This document shows positions 44,056 to 54,207 of a stretch of 64,000 bases of DNA, piece by piece. The stretch is from the NCBI GenBank assembly GCA_050084515.1, contig CM114271.1:68613324-68677323 (forward strand), given 5' to 3'. The translations under genes and the position numbers were made by a program. The stretch is from Blasia pusilla (lineage: Eukaryota; Marchantiophyta; Marchantiopsida; Blasiales). Position 1 is the first letter of the stretch. Each line of letters opens with the position of its first letter. The notes below the pieces were generated by a model. It was given only the letters and a program-made list of their open reading frames with translations. It was not told the DNA's origin and made no database searches.

Positions 44056-45905
44056 TTATCCAAGAATTTTTTTATATACTACATTCCGTGTATAGTCACC
44101 TTCCTTATTTGAATGTTCATCGCTTCCAATTGTAATGTGGATAGAACTTCTCTTCCCTACTCTAGATAATGTTACATACAATTGGCCATGAGAAAATACT
44201 CGAGTAGGCAAGTAAATGCCCACCTTTTGCAAAGTTTGACCTTGGGACTTATTGATAGTCATAGCAAAAGCCGATCGAATAGGGAATTGAAACCTACGTA
44301 AATCAAATGGCAAACCTGAATCTGATGCAATCAATGGGATACGTGGAATAAAAATTCGATCTCCAATATTCTTCCCTGTGATAATTTCAGCATCTATGCA
44401 ATGTTGCATAAATCCACGAATCACCAATCTTGTCCCGTTTGCTTGTCCATGTGCTCCATTCATGTTTTTCAGAATAAAGATGATTGGTGCCCCAATCTTC
44501 AAACACAATCGGTGCGGAGGAAGTCCTGAAGGCAAGCATGTGTTCAAAACTTTAGTTGGATATATATGAGTCATCCCCTCATTTGGAATAGAGTCGACGC
44601 TGAGGTAAACTTGCTCCTATACACAAAATATAATGAGTTTGTAAGAAAATGTAATATTAATATCCAAACTTATAATTGAATAACTCTTTTATAAAAGTTA
44701 AAGGGATTACCTCTCCTGGAAACCGCGACATTACGCTTGCATTTATGTCATCTACATCTTGATTTCTTAGAGTCAAAATTTCCGTATCTCTCAAGAAATC
44801 AATGTCATTGAATTCGGATGGAAAATTTCGATATATCAAATCAATAAGATCACATATCTTATTACTTCTAGTAACAATTTCAGATGGTAATTGTATAAAA
44901 TTTTCTCCCAAATGTGGATGCAAAGGTACACGGCCCTCTCCCACTTCTAATAACCAATCAGAAAAATCTTGTTGTTCACTACGCAAGTGACCTTCCAACC
45001 TCTGACCTCGCTTGTTTGTAGTCAACTTCATGACCTTTACATTAGACCAAAGAGATGACCTCTTCATGGTGGCTTGGATGATTTGCGGCCGATCCCTATG
45101 ACGAACAACAGGCAACACTTGACGAAAATCACCACCAAATACCATAAGTTTTCCACCAAATGGTAATTGTCGGTGTTCATCAGAAACAACTCCCATAATA
45201 TCTTGTAAAGTCCGATTTACAGCGTCAAATGCGTGACGATGAGCCATAGGAGCTTCATCCCATATAATAAGCATTGCATCACGGATTAAGCGCACTCCAT
45301 CACTATTAACCGACAAACTACAGTACGAAAAGGGAAGTAAATTAGAACTTGTGCCGCCAGAATTGGAGGAAATTAAAATTTTGCATCACGGTGGCACTTA
45401 CTTGCAAGTAGAGCTCTCATGAAGATTGATGGGGATTTTGAATCGCGAATGTGCAGTACGTCCTCCGTCTAACAATAGAGCAGCTATTCCAGATGACGCC
45501 ACATCCAAAGCTATACCTCTTGCACTCCTTACACTTGCAAGAAGAAGATTATATAAAAATGTTTTTCCCGTTCCACCTGGGCCATCGATGAAAAAGACTT
45601 TTGGAGATGGTGGAGCATCCAAGCATATTTTATCAAGCTCATCATGCATAGCATCCCAAATAATATGTTTTCCTTCATTTAGACATGCTTCTCCTAATTG
45701 CACTTGCTCAAATAGTTCTTCCGTATCATACAAAAGCTCTTGTTCCTCCAAATATGAATTTGATTGAAGTCGTTGGAAGTCAGGTTGGGGCATGTCTGGA
45801 AAGTCCGATCTTTTTCCTTGATCTTGTAAATAATAATGGACTTCCAACAATGCAGTATTAACCATAGCATCTTCAACGGGAAGATTAGGAATTCCAATTT
45901 TCTAC
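44056..45905 (-). pseudogene. Helitron 1 PIF1-type helicase region
   Basis: Walker A GPGGTGKTFLYN, Walker B LIIWDEAPM, then GGDFRQVLPVV, and the C-terminal motifs AMTINKSQGQTL and FSHGQLYVTLSRV. Three exons: about 45398-45905, about 44690-45318 and 44056-about 44615. No stop was seen within these exons, so the helicase part may still be coding. Confidence 0.88.
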
Positions 45906-47202
45906 AAAATAGGATGATAACCCAAAATTTGTTAGACTTTTGAATGCTCAATAGAAGATACTATTAAGAATTAAAAAAATATGCAAGGGTATTAATGAAT
46001 TCTTACCAGACGCCGTTCATATAAGAGATCTTCTACCATTGGAACCAAGAATTGACTCCAAAGTGTTGCAGGTTGAGCAGGTGTGTTATACGCTAGAATA
46101 ATTGCAAATAGGCGACGAAGTGAAGAACCTGTACAAATTGTAGAAGATTCTTCAAAGCAAGAGAACACTTCCCTATCATCCTCAAGAAGTCCCAATTGGA
46201 TAGAAGCCTCCTTGAATGTTGGACATAATATTCCATTAACAATTCTCAAACATTCATACGTAGTTGCTCCTCGAACATGATGGAGAAGTAATCTCAACCA
46301 ATGACGTTCTCCTTCACCTATGAGGAATTAAACTAAATGAGTTTATCCCAACATATAGATACATTGCTTTAGAGGTGGAATATAAAAGGAATTATGTACA
46401 AAGAAGTTGTGAGCATTTACTTGGATGAGTAAGGTATAAGGGACCAATGGGATGGCCACAACCATTTTGTTTTTGTACCCTACGAATCCATCTCTTGTTA
46501 CTCCAACGATAATAAGTAGGAAAATCTATGTATAGATATTTTCGAGCACTAGAGTCAGATAGATTGGTTGCAAACCATTGGGTCAATGTTGTCTCTCTTC
46601 TTAGTTGCAAAATATCTCCAGGAGCGTCAACATCATTGAAGTAGACTAATTGTTGTTCTGGAAGATGGACTGCTAGTCGTACGATACTTGGAAGTTCAGC
46701 ATGTAGACTAAACTTAAAGAGACGCCAATATGCTTCCGAAGAAGATATATATCTGGAATAATGAGAATTCAAAGTATTTGAGTGAGAAATTACATGAGAA
46801 GGACTCTCCCATAATTACATGAAGTTAAGAAATAAAATATAATGCATCAGAGAAGTCAATCCATAAAATCATACCTCGCATCAAGATATGACGTTGTCTC
46901 GTCAATAACTTCGATTACATTGGATGTATCCATATCCTTTGACAACTTAAATGACACGGCATCAGATCATTTATAAACATATTTGTATAAGTACTTGATA
47001 CCAGAAACACTACTTGTAATCTCCAAATTAATGTGACAATCAAATAGGTGCATAACATCGGATTGTAAGGTACAACCCAACGATTATCCAATGAATGTTC
47101 GCTCTTAATTATCGCCCTTCCATTCTCCAATCTATAAAAATACAATAACAATCGTAGTTAATCATGAATGAATGTATTAGAAGGAATCATGAATACATAT
47201 GC

Positions 47203-49163
47203 CTAGTAAATAAAAGGGTCCTTACCTACGATATATCGGATAACCATCTTCTGTTTCGGTAGTGTTGGCCGCAAAAGCTTTAGGATAGCCTTTTGTACAT
47301 TTTTTTTTTCCTTATCCATACACGGAGCATTTGGATTTAATGGTCCACATGGACCGTGAACCATGCAATTAGCAAAGGTAGAATACAACCTTGGATGGGT
47401 AGATTGATCTGGGATTTCAGCTGAAATGATACGATCATAATCACTCGTGGTACGTGGTTTATCCTCACGACCTAAAATAATGAGGACATGCACATGCGGT
47501 AATCCTCTTTTTTGGAATTCCACCACATGGATGCATCCTACAACTCGGCCTAATATCTGCTTCTTGATGATAAGTCCTAACAACTCCTTTTTCTTCTCAA
47601 AAACCCGCACAACCAAATTTGGTCGGTCTGCAGCTGATTGGCCCAATAATAGGGCTGAAGTAATCTCCTCCCACTTTGGATTGCATGTCATGGTTAAGAA
47701 GTAGTCAGGCTTCCAAAAATGTTGTACAATTGCCATTGCATCCTGATACAATTGATGCATATGACGTGGCCCTCCAGTAAAAGAAGAAGGTAATATAATT
47801 CGTTTCCCAAGCCTTCGGCTATCCGCATCTTGTCGATGCATGGCATCCTTTACACCTTGATATAATTCAGCCCTCAACTCCTTCTCATTTAAGCGCACCC
47901 ATGATAATCGTTGCATTTCCACAATGGCATAGAGGTCAACCATATATTCTTGAGTAAGTCGACGAAGCCGCAATAAGTGATTGTCATCTTCTCCTCCAAC
48001 CCGAGTTTGAAGTCGAAAACATGCAAATTGCAAGGCCATAACACATTTTGTTCTTCTTTCCTCAACAATATCACCATAAACTATGTCCTCATCCATGCAA
48101 TCATTTGCAGGTTCAGGATGTCCTCCTCTCCATGAATAATGTGGCCCAATCGTCGGGATTCCCTACAACCTTCAATTCGCCCAAAGGGTATTTCAGGATG
48201 CCAACCTGCTTCACCATAGATAAATAACAAAACAAAGTGTAAGGGAATATACGCTTCGTTGAGGTCGGATATACGTTTGACTCCTCCTCCATGTAGTCGT
48301 ACAATTATATCACGATGCTCAACGTGTTCACTTCCATCACCCCGCAAAATAGCAGCAACTTCAGACGCAATTGGTAAGTTATAACGCCTTGCATCAACTC
48401 CTCTCTTACTTGCCTTGAGGATAATCCGCACATTAAGATCATTTGCTTCATATGCCATATGAAGCAAGATCTTCACATATGGATTGCATTCATGTAACAT
48501 GTCTTGGAGACCTTTCAAAATATCCATATTAAGAATAGAAGATGTAGACATAACTCTAGCACGATTTTCCAATTCATTTGCAGTATCATGGATGTATAGT
48601 TGAGCAAATTGAGGATGTCCCCCAATATTATGATGTAAAGGTCCAATGGAATGATAGATCCCACCTTGGACCCTAAAGTGTCCAATGCCACCAATTTGTT
48701 CGTTTACATGTATCCGGGTAGATGCAAGTTGAAGTGCCGAATTATAAGCTCGAGCATGTGTAAGAAAATGAACGCTTCTAAGACCAACACCCGAAATCAA
48801 GGATTTCAGAAATGGAGGAGATGATCTCAAGAGAGGTAAGTATATTCTCCCATGGCCACAACACAGGCCATATGGTGAGTCAACAAACTTAGTACATTTG
48901 ACCACTTCACATTTCCAATGCAAAGCACGGCATGAGGGACATATCTTTGTCATAGAACCTAATGTATGACGACCGTTGGTACGATTCAAACTCCTTTGTA
49001 ATCGCAACTTTCGAATATCACTTTCTTGAAAATTTGGCCTCCTTGCAAGATTGAGAGTTGTATTTAATCTTACAACTCTATCAAGGGTAGACGATGCACA
49101 AATTATAGAAGTGTTTGGTACAGTGGCACGTTGTGGAGATAACAAAACTCCATTAGGAGACAT
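47203..49163 (-). pseudogene. Helitron 1 Rep domain (HUH) region
   Basis: Zinc-finger-like start CPSCRALHWKCE with CCGHGRIYL, a helical region, then GWHPEIPFG and, after a frame change near 48140, GKRIILPSSFTGGPRHMHQL, DYFLTMTCNPKWEEI, and the HUH motif FQKRGLPHVHVLIIL. Next is ANCMVHGPCG with NPNAPCM. The two catalytic Tyr expected in Helitron Rep would be further on. Confidence 0.88.
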
Positions 49164-49559
49164 GGCATCTACTCTTCACCTTGATTCATCCCCGAGTTGG
49201 TCAAAAAGTCGACGAATTGTTGAAAACTACATCTGGAACAGGAATAGGAAGAGTGGTCGACGAAATGTCGACAACTTCATCTTGAACTTGAATAGGAAGA
49301 GCGGTCGACGAATTTTTGACAACTTCATCTTGAATTGGAATAGGAGGAGTGGTAGGTAACTCAACTTGTGGTGGCCCAATCGTGGATGTATTCTCGATTA
49401 CTTCATGAAATGCATTGTCAACTAACTCGAGTCCTGGCGATATATAAATATAATCCGTCGATTGTTCGCTCACTTCTTGATTTTCTTCTAGTATTATTCC
49501 ATCTTCATTTGAAGGCCTGAGAAAATATGTCAAAATATTGATAAGAATAAATACAAATC

Positions 49560-50320
49560 AAATATGGAATAAATCAAGTAGTTATGAAGTGAATAGTAGT
49601 TAGATATAGGTACCTATTCAATGGAATAGGTGCAATACTCTCAGGCTGAACTTGACCATTAAGCCCTTTCCTTCTTTTTCTATACTCTCGATAGTAATTC
49701 CTTTTCTTTTCTTTGAGAGCTTCCATTCTATCAGCCCGAATAGCACGCTTTTGTTTTTGGGCTTCGCCACGTAGAACCTTCCGAAAGTCACGTATACTGA
49801 TAGGATTCAATGGGATTGGAAGTCTGGAACAACACATGAATGTGAAGCTTACAAAATTAAATGAAAAGTTAATATTTGGTGGGAAATTGGACAGGCTAAA
49901 TGAACGTCCATGTAGTAAACTTACGTTGGAGATGTTTTAGGTCGGAGTTCATCTTCGAGACGTGTTTGTTGAGCTAAGATTTCCTTGCGACGGACACGCC
50001 TTTTTTGTTGTGCATTCGCATGCATAAATTTTCGGAAGTCACGCAAATCCGTAGGATTTGATGGAAGAGGAAGTCTATGCAAAAATTGGGTTTAATTCAT
50101 GAGAAAAATATATTGTCGAGAAAATGGTATGTAAGGCATCATTGTTGAAATGGAAATAAGGTGCTTAAGTCCCTACCCTAAGCAAAGGTTCTTACATTGG
50201 GGAGGTATTCTTCCATACTTCAATATGTCTTCCTGAACTTTGTTGCGAAATTGGCATATTTGTAATAATAGCAAGTGGCCGTCTCTCCCTGTTTAGTGAC
50301 GATCCGCCAACACTCATCAT
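49560..50320 (-). pseudogene. Helitron 1 Rep-helicase, N-terminal exons with duplicated basic module
   Basis: Exon 2 (about 49925-50073) reads LPLPSNPTDLRDFRKFMHAN and then a Lys/Arg-rich helix; exon 3 (about 49600-49825) reads LPIPLNPISIRDFRKVLRGE and then RADRMEALKEKKRNYYREYR. Both start at the same phase, so one exon was probably duplicated. The module may bind DNA (inference). Confidence 0.65.
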
Positions 50321-50386
50321 CTACATGACACACAACGGAAGTATTGAGAATTGAAATAAAATGACCAAAAGAAGAAAGAATAAAAA

Positions 50387-50783
50387 GAAAAGAAAAGAAA
50401 AGAAAAGAGGAGAGAAGAGAAAGGAAATTAGTAAGGGCAAATTTTCATTTCCAATTTTATTTTCTTTAAAAATTATAAATTGAATGAAAAAAAGGAATAT
50501 GAAATTTATAAGATAAAATTTAGGGAAAGAAAAGAATTTAGGGAAGAAGAGTAAGGGGGGAGATTTATTTAAATAAAAATTACAAATTGAAAGAAAATCA
50601 AAGAGAAAATGAAATTTATAAAATAAACTTTAGGGAAAGAAAAGAATTTAGGGAAGAAGAGTAAGGGGGAAGATTTATTTTAATTTTCTCAAAACTTAGA
50701 AATTGTAAATAATTGGGGAAAAAGGTAAAAAAGGAGAAAATTACATTTTAAAAAAATTTGTAAGGAAATTCATTAAAAAAAAC
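50387..50783. repeat. purine-rich low-complexity DNA with 111-bp tandem duplication
   Basis: A run of AAAAG units at 50387-50416, then two similar units at about 50498..50570 and 50609..50680 sharing 'gaaaagaatttagggaagaagagtaag'. Part of Helitron 1, upstream of its gene. Confidence 0.75.
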
Positions 50784-50945
50784 CCAGGTTCGGTAGGCCG
50801 AACGTGGCCCTAACCTAACGTTCCCAACCCTAGCCCTGAACCGAGCCCCGCCCCCGTGCATGCGCCGCCTTCGAATCCTAGGGTCGTTGGTTGATCACTC
50901 TCCCATCTAACGGCCAGGAAAAGGAGGCCGTTAGATGGTGCATCT

Positions 50946-50975
50946 GACGGCTCACGGCATGAGCCGTGAGCCGTC
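50946..50975. repeat. 13-bp perfect inverted repeat, loop ATGA
   Basis: GACGGCTCACGGC and GCCGTGAGCCGTC flank atga. Next to the CCCTCCA minisatellite. Confidence 0.92.
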
Positions 50976-50989
50976 ACCCTACACCCTTC

Positions 50990-51037
50990 CCCCTCCACCC
51001 TCCACCCTCCACCCTCCACCCTCCACCCTCCACCCTT
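50990..51037 (+). repeat. CCCTCCA minisatellite
   Basis: Six to seven tandem 7-mers. The minus strand GGGTGGA runs could fold into a G-quadruplex (inference). Confidence 0.92.
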
Positions 51038-51059
51038 CCCTCTACCCAATCGTCCCCTC

Positions 51060-51950
51060 CCTTCACTCCCACCCCCACTCTCAGTCGCTCGCCCTTGCGA
51101 GCTCGTCCGTCCGCCCTCCTCTCCGATCGCCCGCTCTCTGAGTGCGCCCGCTCTTTGGCTTGAGCGCACCCCTCCGTCCGGCTCGTGCGCGCCCCTCCGT
51201 CGGGCTTGTGCGCGCTCAAGCACTCAAGCACTCCAGAAGCACGACTCCTCCCGGCTCGTGCGCACTCGAGCGCACAAGCTCGAGTGCGCTCATTTTGGCT
51301 CATTTTCGGCTAGGCTCACTTTCGGTTCGGCTCATTTTCGGCTCATTTTTGGCTAGGCTCAAGCACTCCTGAACTCCTACTCCTCCCGGCTCGTGCGCTC
51401 CCGAACTCCGACTCCTCCCGGCTCGTGCGCACTCGAGTGCCCTCATTTTCGGCTCATTTTCGTTTAGGGTTTTTGTTGGGTACTATGCACCTTGTTGTCT
51501 ATCTTTCCCTAGGTAGCTGATTTACTCTCTTGCTAGCTCTATCCGCCCTCCTCTCCGATCCCTGAGGCGCCCGCTCTTTGAGTGCGTTATATAGGGGCGC
51601 TTGAGCGCGCCCCTTCGTCCGGCTCGTGCGCGCTCGAGCCGCTCGATCTGCAATGTTCATTTTCGGTCTGAGCTAGGCTGTCTTGCTCGATTTGCACCCT
51701 CCTCCCGGCTCGTGCGCACTCGATCTGCAATGTTCATTTTTGGCTCTGAGCTAGGCTGTCTTGCTAGCTTTGACTCGGGTACCTTTCGGCGAATGCTCAG
51801 GAATATCTCTGGCTCTTAGGTTATCTTGCTAGGCTCTCTTGCTACTTGTTCGACTCTGGGTATTTTTTACGGTCGGGCTCTCTTGCTAGTTGTTTGACTC
51901 GGGTGCTTTTGACAATGGGGCTCTCACAACCTTGCAGATCGGATCTCGGG
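51060..51950. other. GC-rich block with shuffled short repeats inside Helitron 1
   Basis: Far more GC-rich than its AT-rich surroundings. Phrases such as 'cggctcgtgcgcactcgag', 'ggctcattttcggctaggctc' and 'tgagctaggctgtcttgct' recur several times. Open frames occur on both strands but are low-complexity (Arg/Gly or Ser/Pro/Leu), without recognisable domains. May be captured host DNA or regulatory sequence. Confidence 0.5.
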
Positions 51951-52368
51951 GATTTCTTCACGGTCGGGCTCTCACAACATTGCACATTGGGTCTCGGGGA
52001 TTTAGTTTGGCTACTGTGCTTTTGATGGTCGGGCTCGTTTGATAGTACACTCTTTTGGCATAGCGCAGCCCGATCGATAGGGTGCTAGGGATCGGTAGCC
52101 CACCGATCCCCAGCACTTCGGCTACAGTGTCTCTTTTGATAGCCAGGCTATTGGTCTCCGAAGCTATTTCTCTCCTATTACACATGTACATCTGGGACAC
52201 ATAGGGGCAAAATGGGTGGAGTTAGTACTCGAGTTGAATACTGAAAGAGGGGTTGGCAGAGACATTCAAAAAACTTTTATGTCGCTTTCATTTCAAAGTA
52301 AGCAGTACATGACTATTTGATTTACTCTACTCCTGATCGGCATGCTCACCCTCTCCTAGATCCCAAAT

Positions 52369-52827
52369 TTAGATATGGATCTGAATATTCACTACAACTT
52401 CTTTCCCCTTCTGCCCTTTACATGGGGATTTCTTTGTGCACTGTGGAGTTACCGCGGACCTTCCCTTGGATGGTGAGCTTTTCTGATTTCGGTTAGTGTG
52501 CGGGGTCATTCTCCGCTTCTTAGCAGAGGCTCCCTCCTTGGTATGTTCCCTCTCTATGCCGCGCGTCCTTATGTGATAGGGAGGAGTCCCTTCCTCCTCT
52601 ACAACATCTATTCCCTCTCCTCCAATTGGCTTCGGATCGTACCCTTTGTCAGAATCCGTAGGGAGGACTGCAGCGGGCATGGAGTCCTTTATTGCATACT
52701 CAAATCCCGGAGCATGCACGGGGGTGATCGGCTCTCCCCAAGTGGGACCATCATAGTGCAACTTGTTCCATTTTCTCAAGCGCATACAGTCCCCATGACT
52801 TATTGGAGACCATTTTGTACTCTCCAA
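52369..52827 (-). CDS. hypothetical protein in Helitron 1
   Basis: 152 codons: start MESTKWSPISHGDCMRLRKW, middle acidic (VVEEEGTP), C-terminus very basic with Lys/Ser/Pro repeats (KKSPCKGQKGKEVVV). An overlapping upstream frame (52751..52939, MATRITAKKSTQGRGKS) is also basic and may be its first exon, but I found no phase-consistent splice. Not recognised; could be a captured gene fragment or part of a transposon protein. Confidence 0.35.
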   Translation of the reverse strand: MESTKWSPISHGDCMRLRKWNKLHYDGPTWGEPITPVHAPGFEYAIKDSMPAAVLPTDSDKGYDPKPIGGEGIDVVEEEGTPPYHIRTRGIEREHTKEGASAKKRRMTPHTNRNQKSSPSKGRSAVTPQCTKKSPCKGQKGKEVVVNIQIHI

Positions 52828-53081
52828 TGCTTTGAGATCTGGTGACTTTACACCGTAATGTTTTTTTCGAGCTCGTTACCTTGGACACACTCTTTCCTCT
52901 CCCTTGTGTTGACTTTTTCGCTGTGATTCTTGTTGCCATCTCTAGGTAGTTTTCGTTCTGCTCCTTTCCTATTTCAGATGTTGCAGATGTCGGAAGCTGC
53001 CCGAAATGTGAGGACCTCTTGAGGTGATGGAGCGAACGTCAAATGTGTAGGAGCTCTCGAGAAGTCGTTAAAGTTGTTGCT

Positions 53082-53538
53082 GTAGGGGACGTCAAGAACG
53101 CGGGAGCTGATCTTGAGATCACATCAAGGGCCGCTTAATCGGGGCAAACCGAGCCTGGTATGTTCATCCGCAACTACACCGAGCTCAGTATTTTAGTTCA
53201 TAGAGCTCGAAGCAATGTAGACTTGTAAAGCAGAGACATGTCTTACTCTATCTAGCAATAAATGAAGTTCAGCATGTATGAATGACAGTAGAGCTCGGTG
53301 AATGATTGAGTTCACTTTACCATGGTAGGGGACGTCAAGAACGCGCGAGCTGATCTTGAGATCACATCAAGGGCCGCTTATTCGGGGCAAACTGAGCGTG
53401 CTATGTTCATCCGCAACTACATAGAGCTCAGTATTTTAGTTCATAAAGCTTGTAAAGCAGAGACATGTCTCACTCTATCTAGCAATAAATGAAGTTCAGC
53501 GAGAATGAATGACAGTAAATGAAAGAGTTCACTTTACC
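53082..53538. repeat. tandem direct repeat, about 243 + 214 bp
   Basis: Units 53082..53324 and 53325..53538 both begin gtaggggacgtcaagaacgcg and end gttcactttac; the second has a short deletion. Lies in the 5' part of Helitron 1. Confidence 0.9.
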
Positions 53539-53920
53539 TCAACAACTGTTCGTGAGAAAAATGGGGAGTGTAATTTTTAAGAGGGAATAAATAGGGTCAA
53601 GTTTGAATCAAAACCCTCGCACTCACTACTCGAGAAATAAGAAGCCAATTTCATTTGACGACGCTGGTTTGAAGGATCGAAACCGGAAAGGACATAAATT
53701 TGACACAAAAGTTGCGGCCAAAAATGAAACCCTAAATTAGTCGCACGTGCTAGGTACGCTTCAGACGCGCCAAAATTCCACGTTTGTTAGGAAAACTGTT
53801 ACAGGAGGCTAGGGCGGCTGTGAACAAAACCCTAAAACATACTACGTCAGACGTAAGCACAGAACACCCTGGTTTGCTTGAAGTGCCACGTGGCAATTGG
53901 AGAGGTGTTTGCGCAGCGAG

Positions 53921-53946
53921 ATAGGACTCTCCCATAATGGTATAGA
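53921..53946 (-). other. Helitron 1 5' terminus
   Basis: Minus strand TCTATACCATTATGGGAGAG, preceded by A. It resembles the Helitron 2 end at 57021 (TCTATACTATTATAGGAGAG). Confidence 0.88.
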
Positions 53947-54094
53947 TAATGTTTCATAAAATACAACATTTCTAGTATAAATGTCATCTTTGTTTGACAG
54001 ATTTTGACTATCAATCATCATTTGGATTGAATTGTTAGAACCTACTCTAAATAAGGTAACATACAATTGTCCATGAAAAAATACACGATTTGGA
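53947..54094 (-). pseudogene. second copy of Helitron 2 helicase C-terminus
   Basis: Reads FPNRVFFHGQLYVTLFRVG and NKDDIYTRNVVFYE, about 10% different in DNA from 54208-54360. It is fused on its upstream side to the tail of the first copy (ggaaggaaggatggccaagc). Confidence 0.8.
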
Positions 54095-54207
54095 AAATAA
54101 AAGGAAGGAAGGATGGCCAAGCACAAAATTTTATGGTTGGCATCCATGTAGTTACGGTTTCCTCATATCAAATGGAAAAGAAGAAGAACTTTTAAATAAA
54201 ACTTTTT

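Larger units (their letters stand above)
44056..50320 (-). pseudogene. Helitron 1 Rep-helicase gene, multi-exon, with small frame breaks
   Basis: Rolling-circle replication initiator fused to a PIF1-type helicase, the transposase of plant Helitrons. It starts at 50320 (MMSVGGSSLNRERRP) and ends at 44056. Exon 1 (50196..50320) has a GTAAGA donor, and further introns have GT/AG borders. The Rep part (about 49163-46880) and helicase part (45905-44056) are complete in content. Breaks: a 1-nt shift near 48140, one in a T10 run near 47300, a 1-nt shift near 47082, and a TGA in the KYVYK block near 46975. The homopolymer break could be an assembly error; the others suggest decay or unrecognised introns. 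Confidence 0.88.
43954..53946 (-). mobile_element. Helitron 1, complete ends, about 10 kb
   Basis: 5' end TCTATACCATTATGGGAGAG at 53946 with host A before it; 3' end CTAG at 43954 with host T after it. A 7-bp stem hairpin lies 7 nt inside the 3' end. No terminal inverted repeats, insertion between A and T, as known for Helitrons. It carries the Rep-helicase gene (44056..50320), a GC-rich block, tandem repeats and one unidentified open frame. Joined flanks match the uninterrupted copy at 54180-54240. Confidence 0.9.

Noticed and set aside
50810-51303. Gly/Arg-rich minus frames and Ser/Pro-rich plus frames in the GC-rich block
   Set aside because: Open frames are expected by chance in GC-rich tandem repeats; no domain or splice signals.
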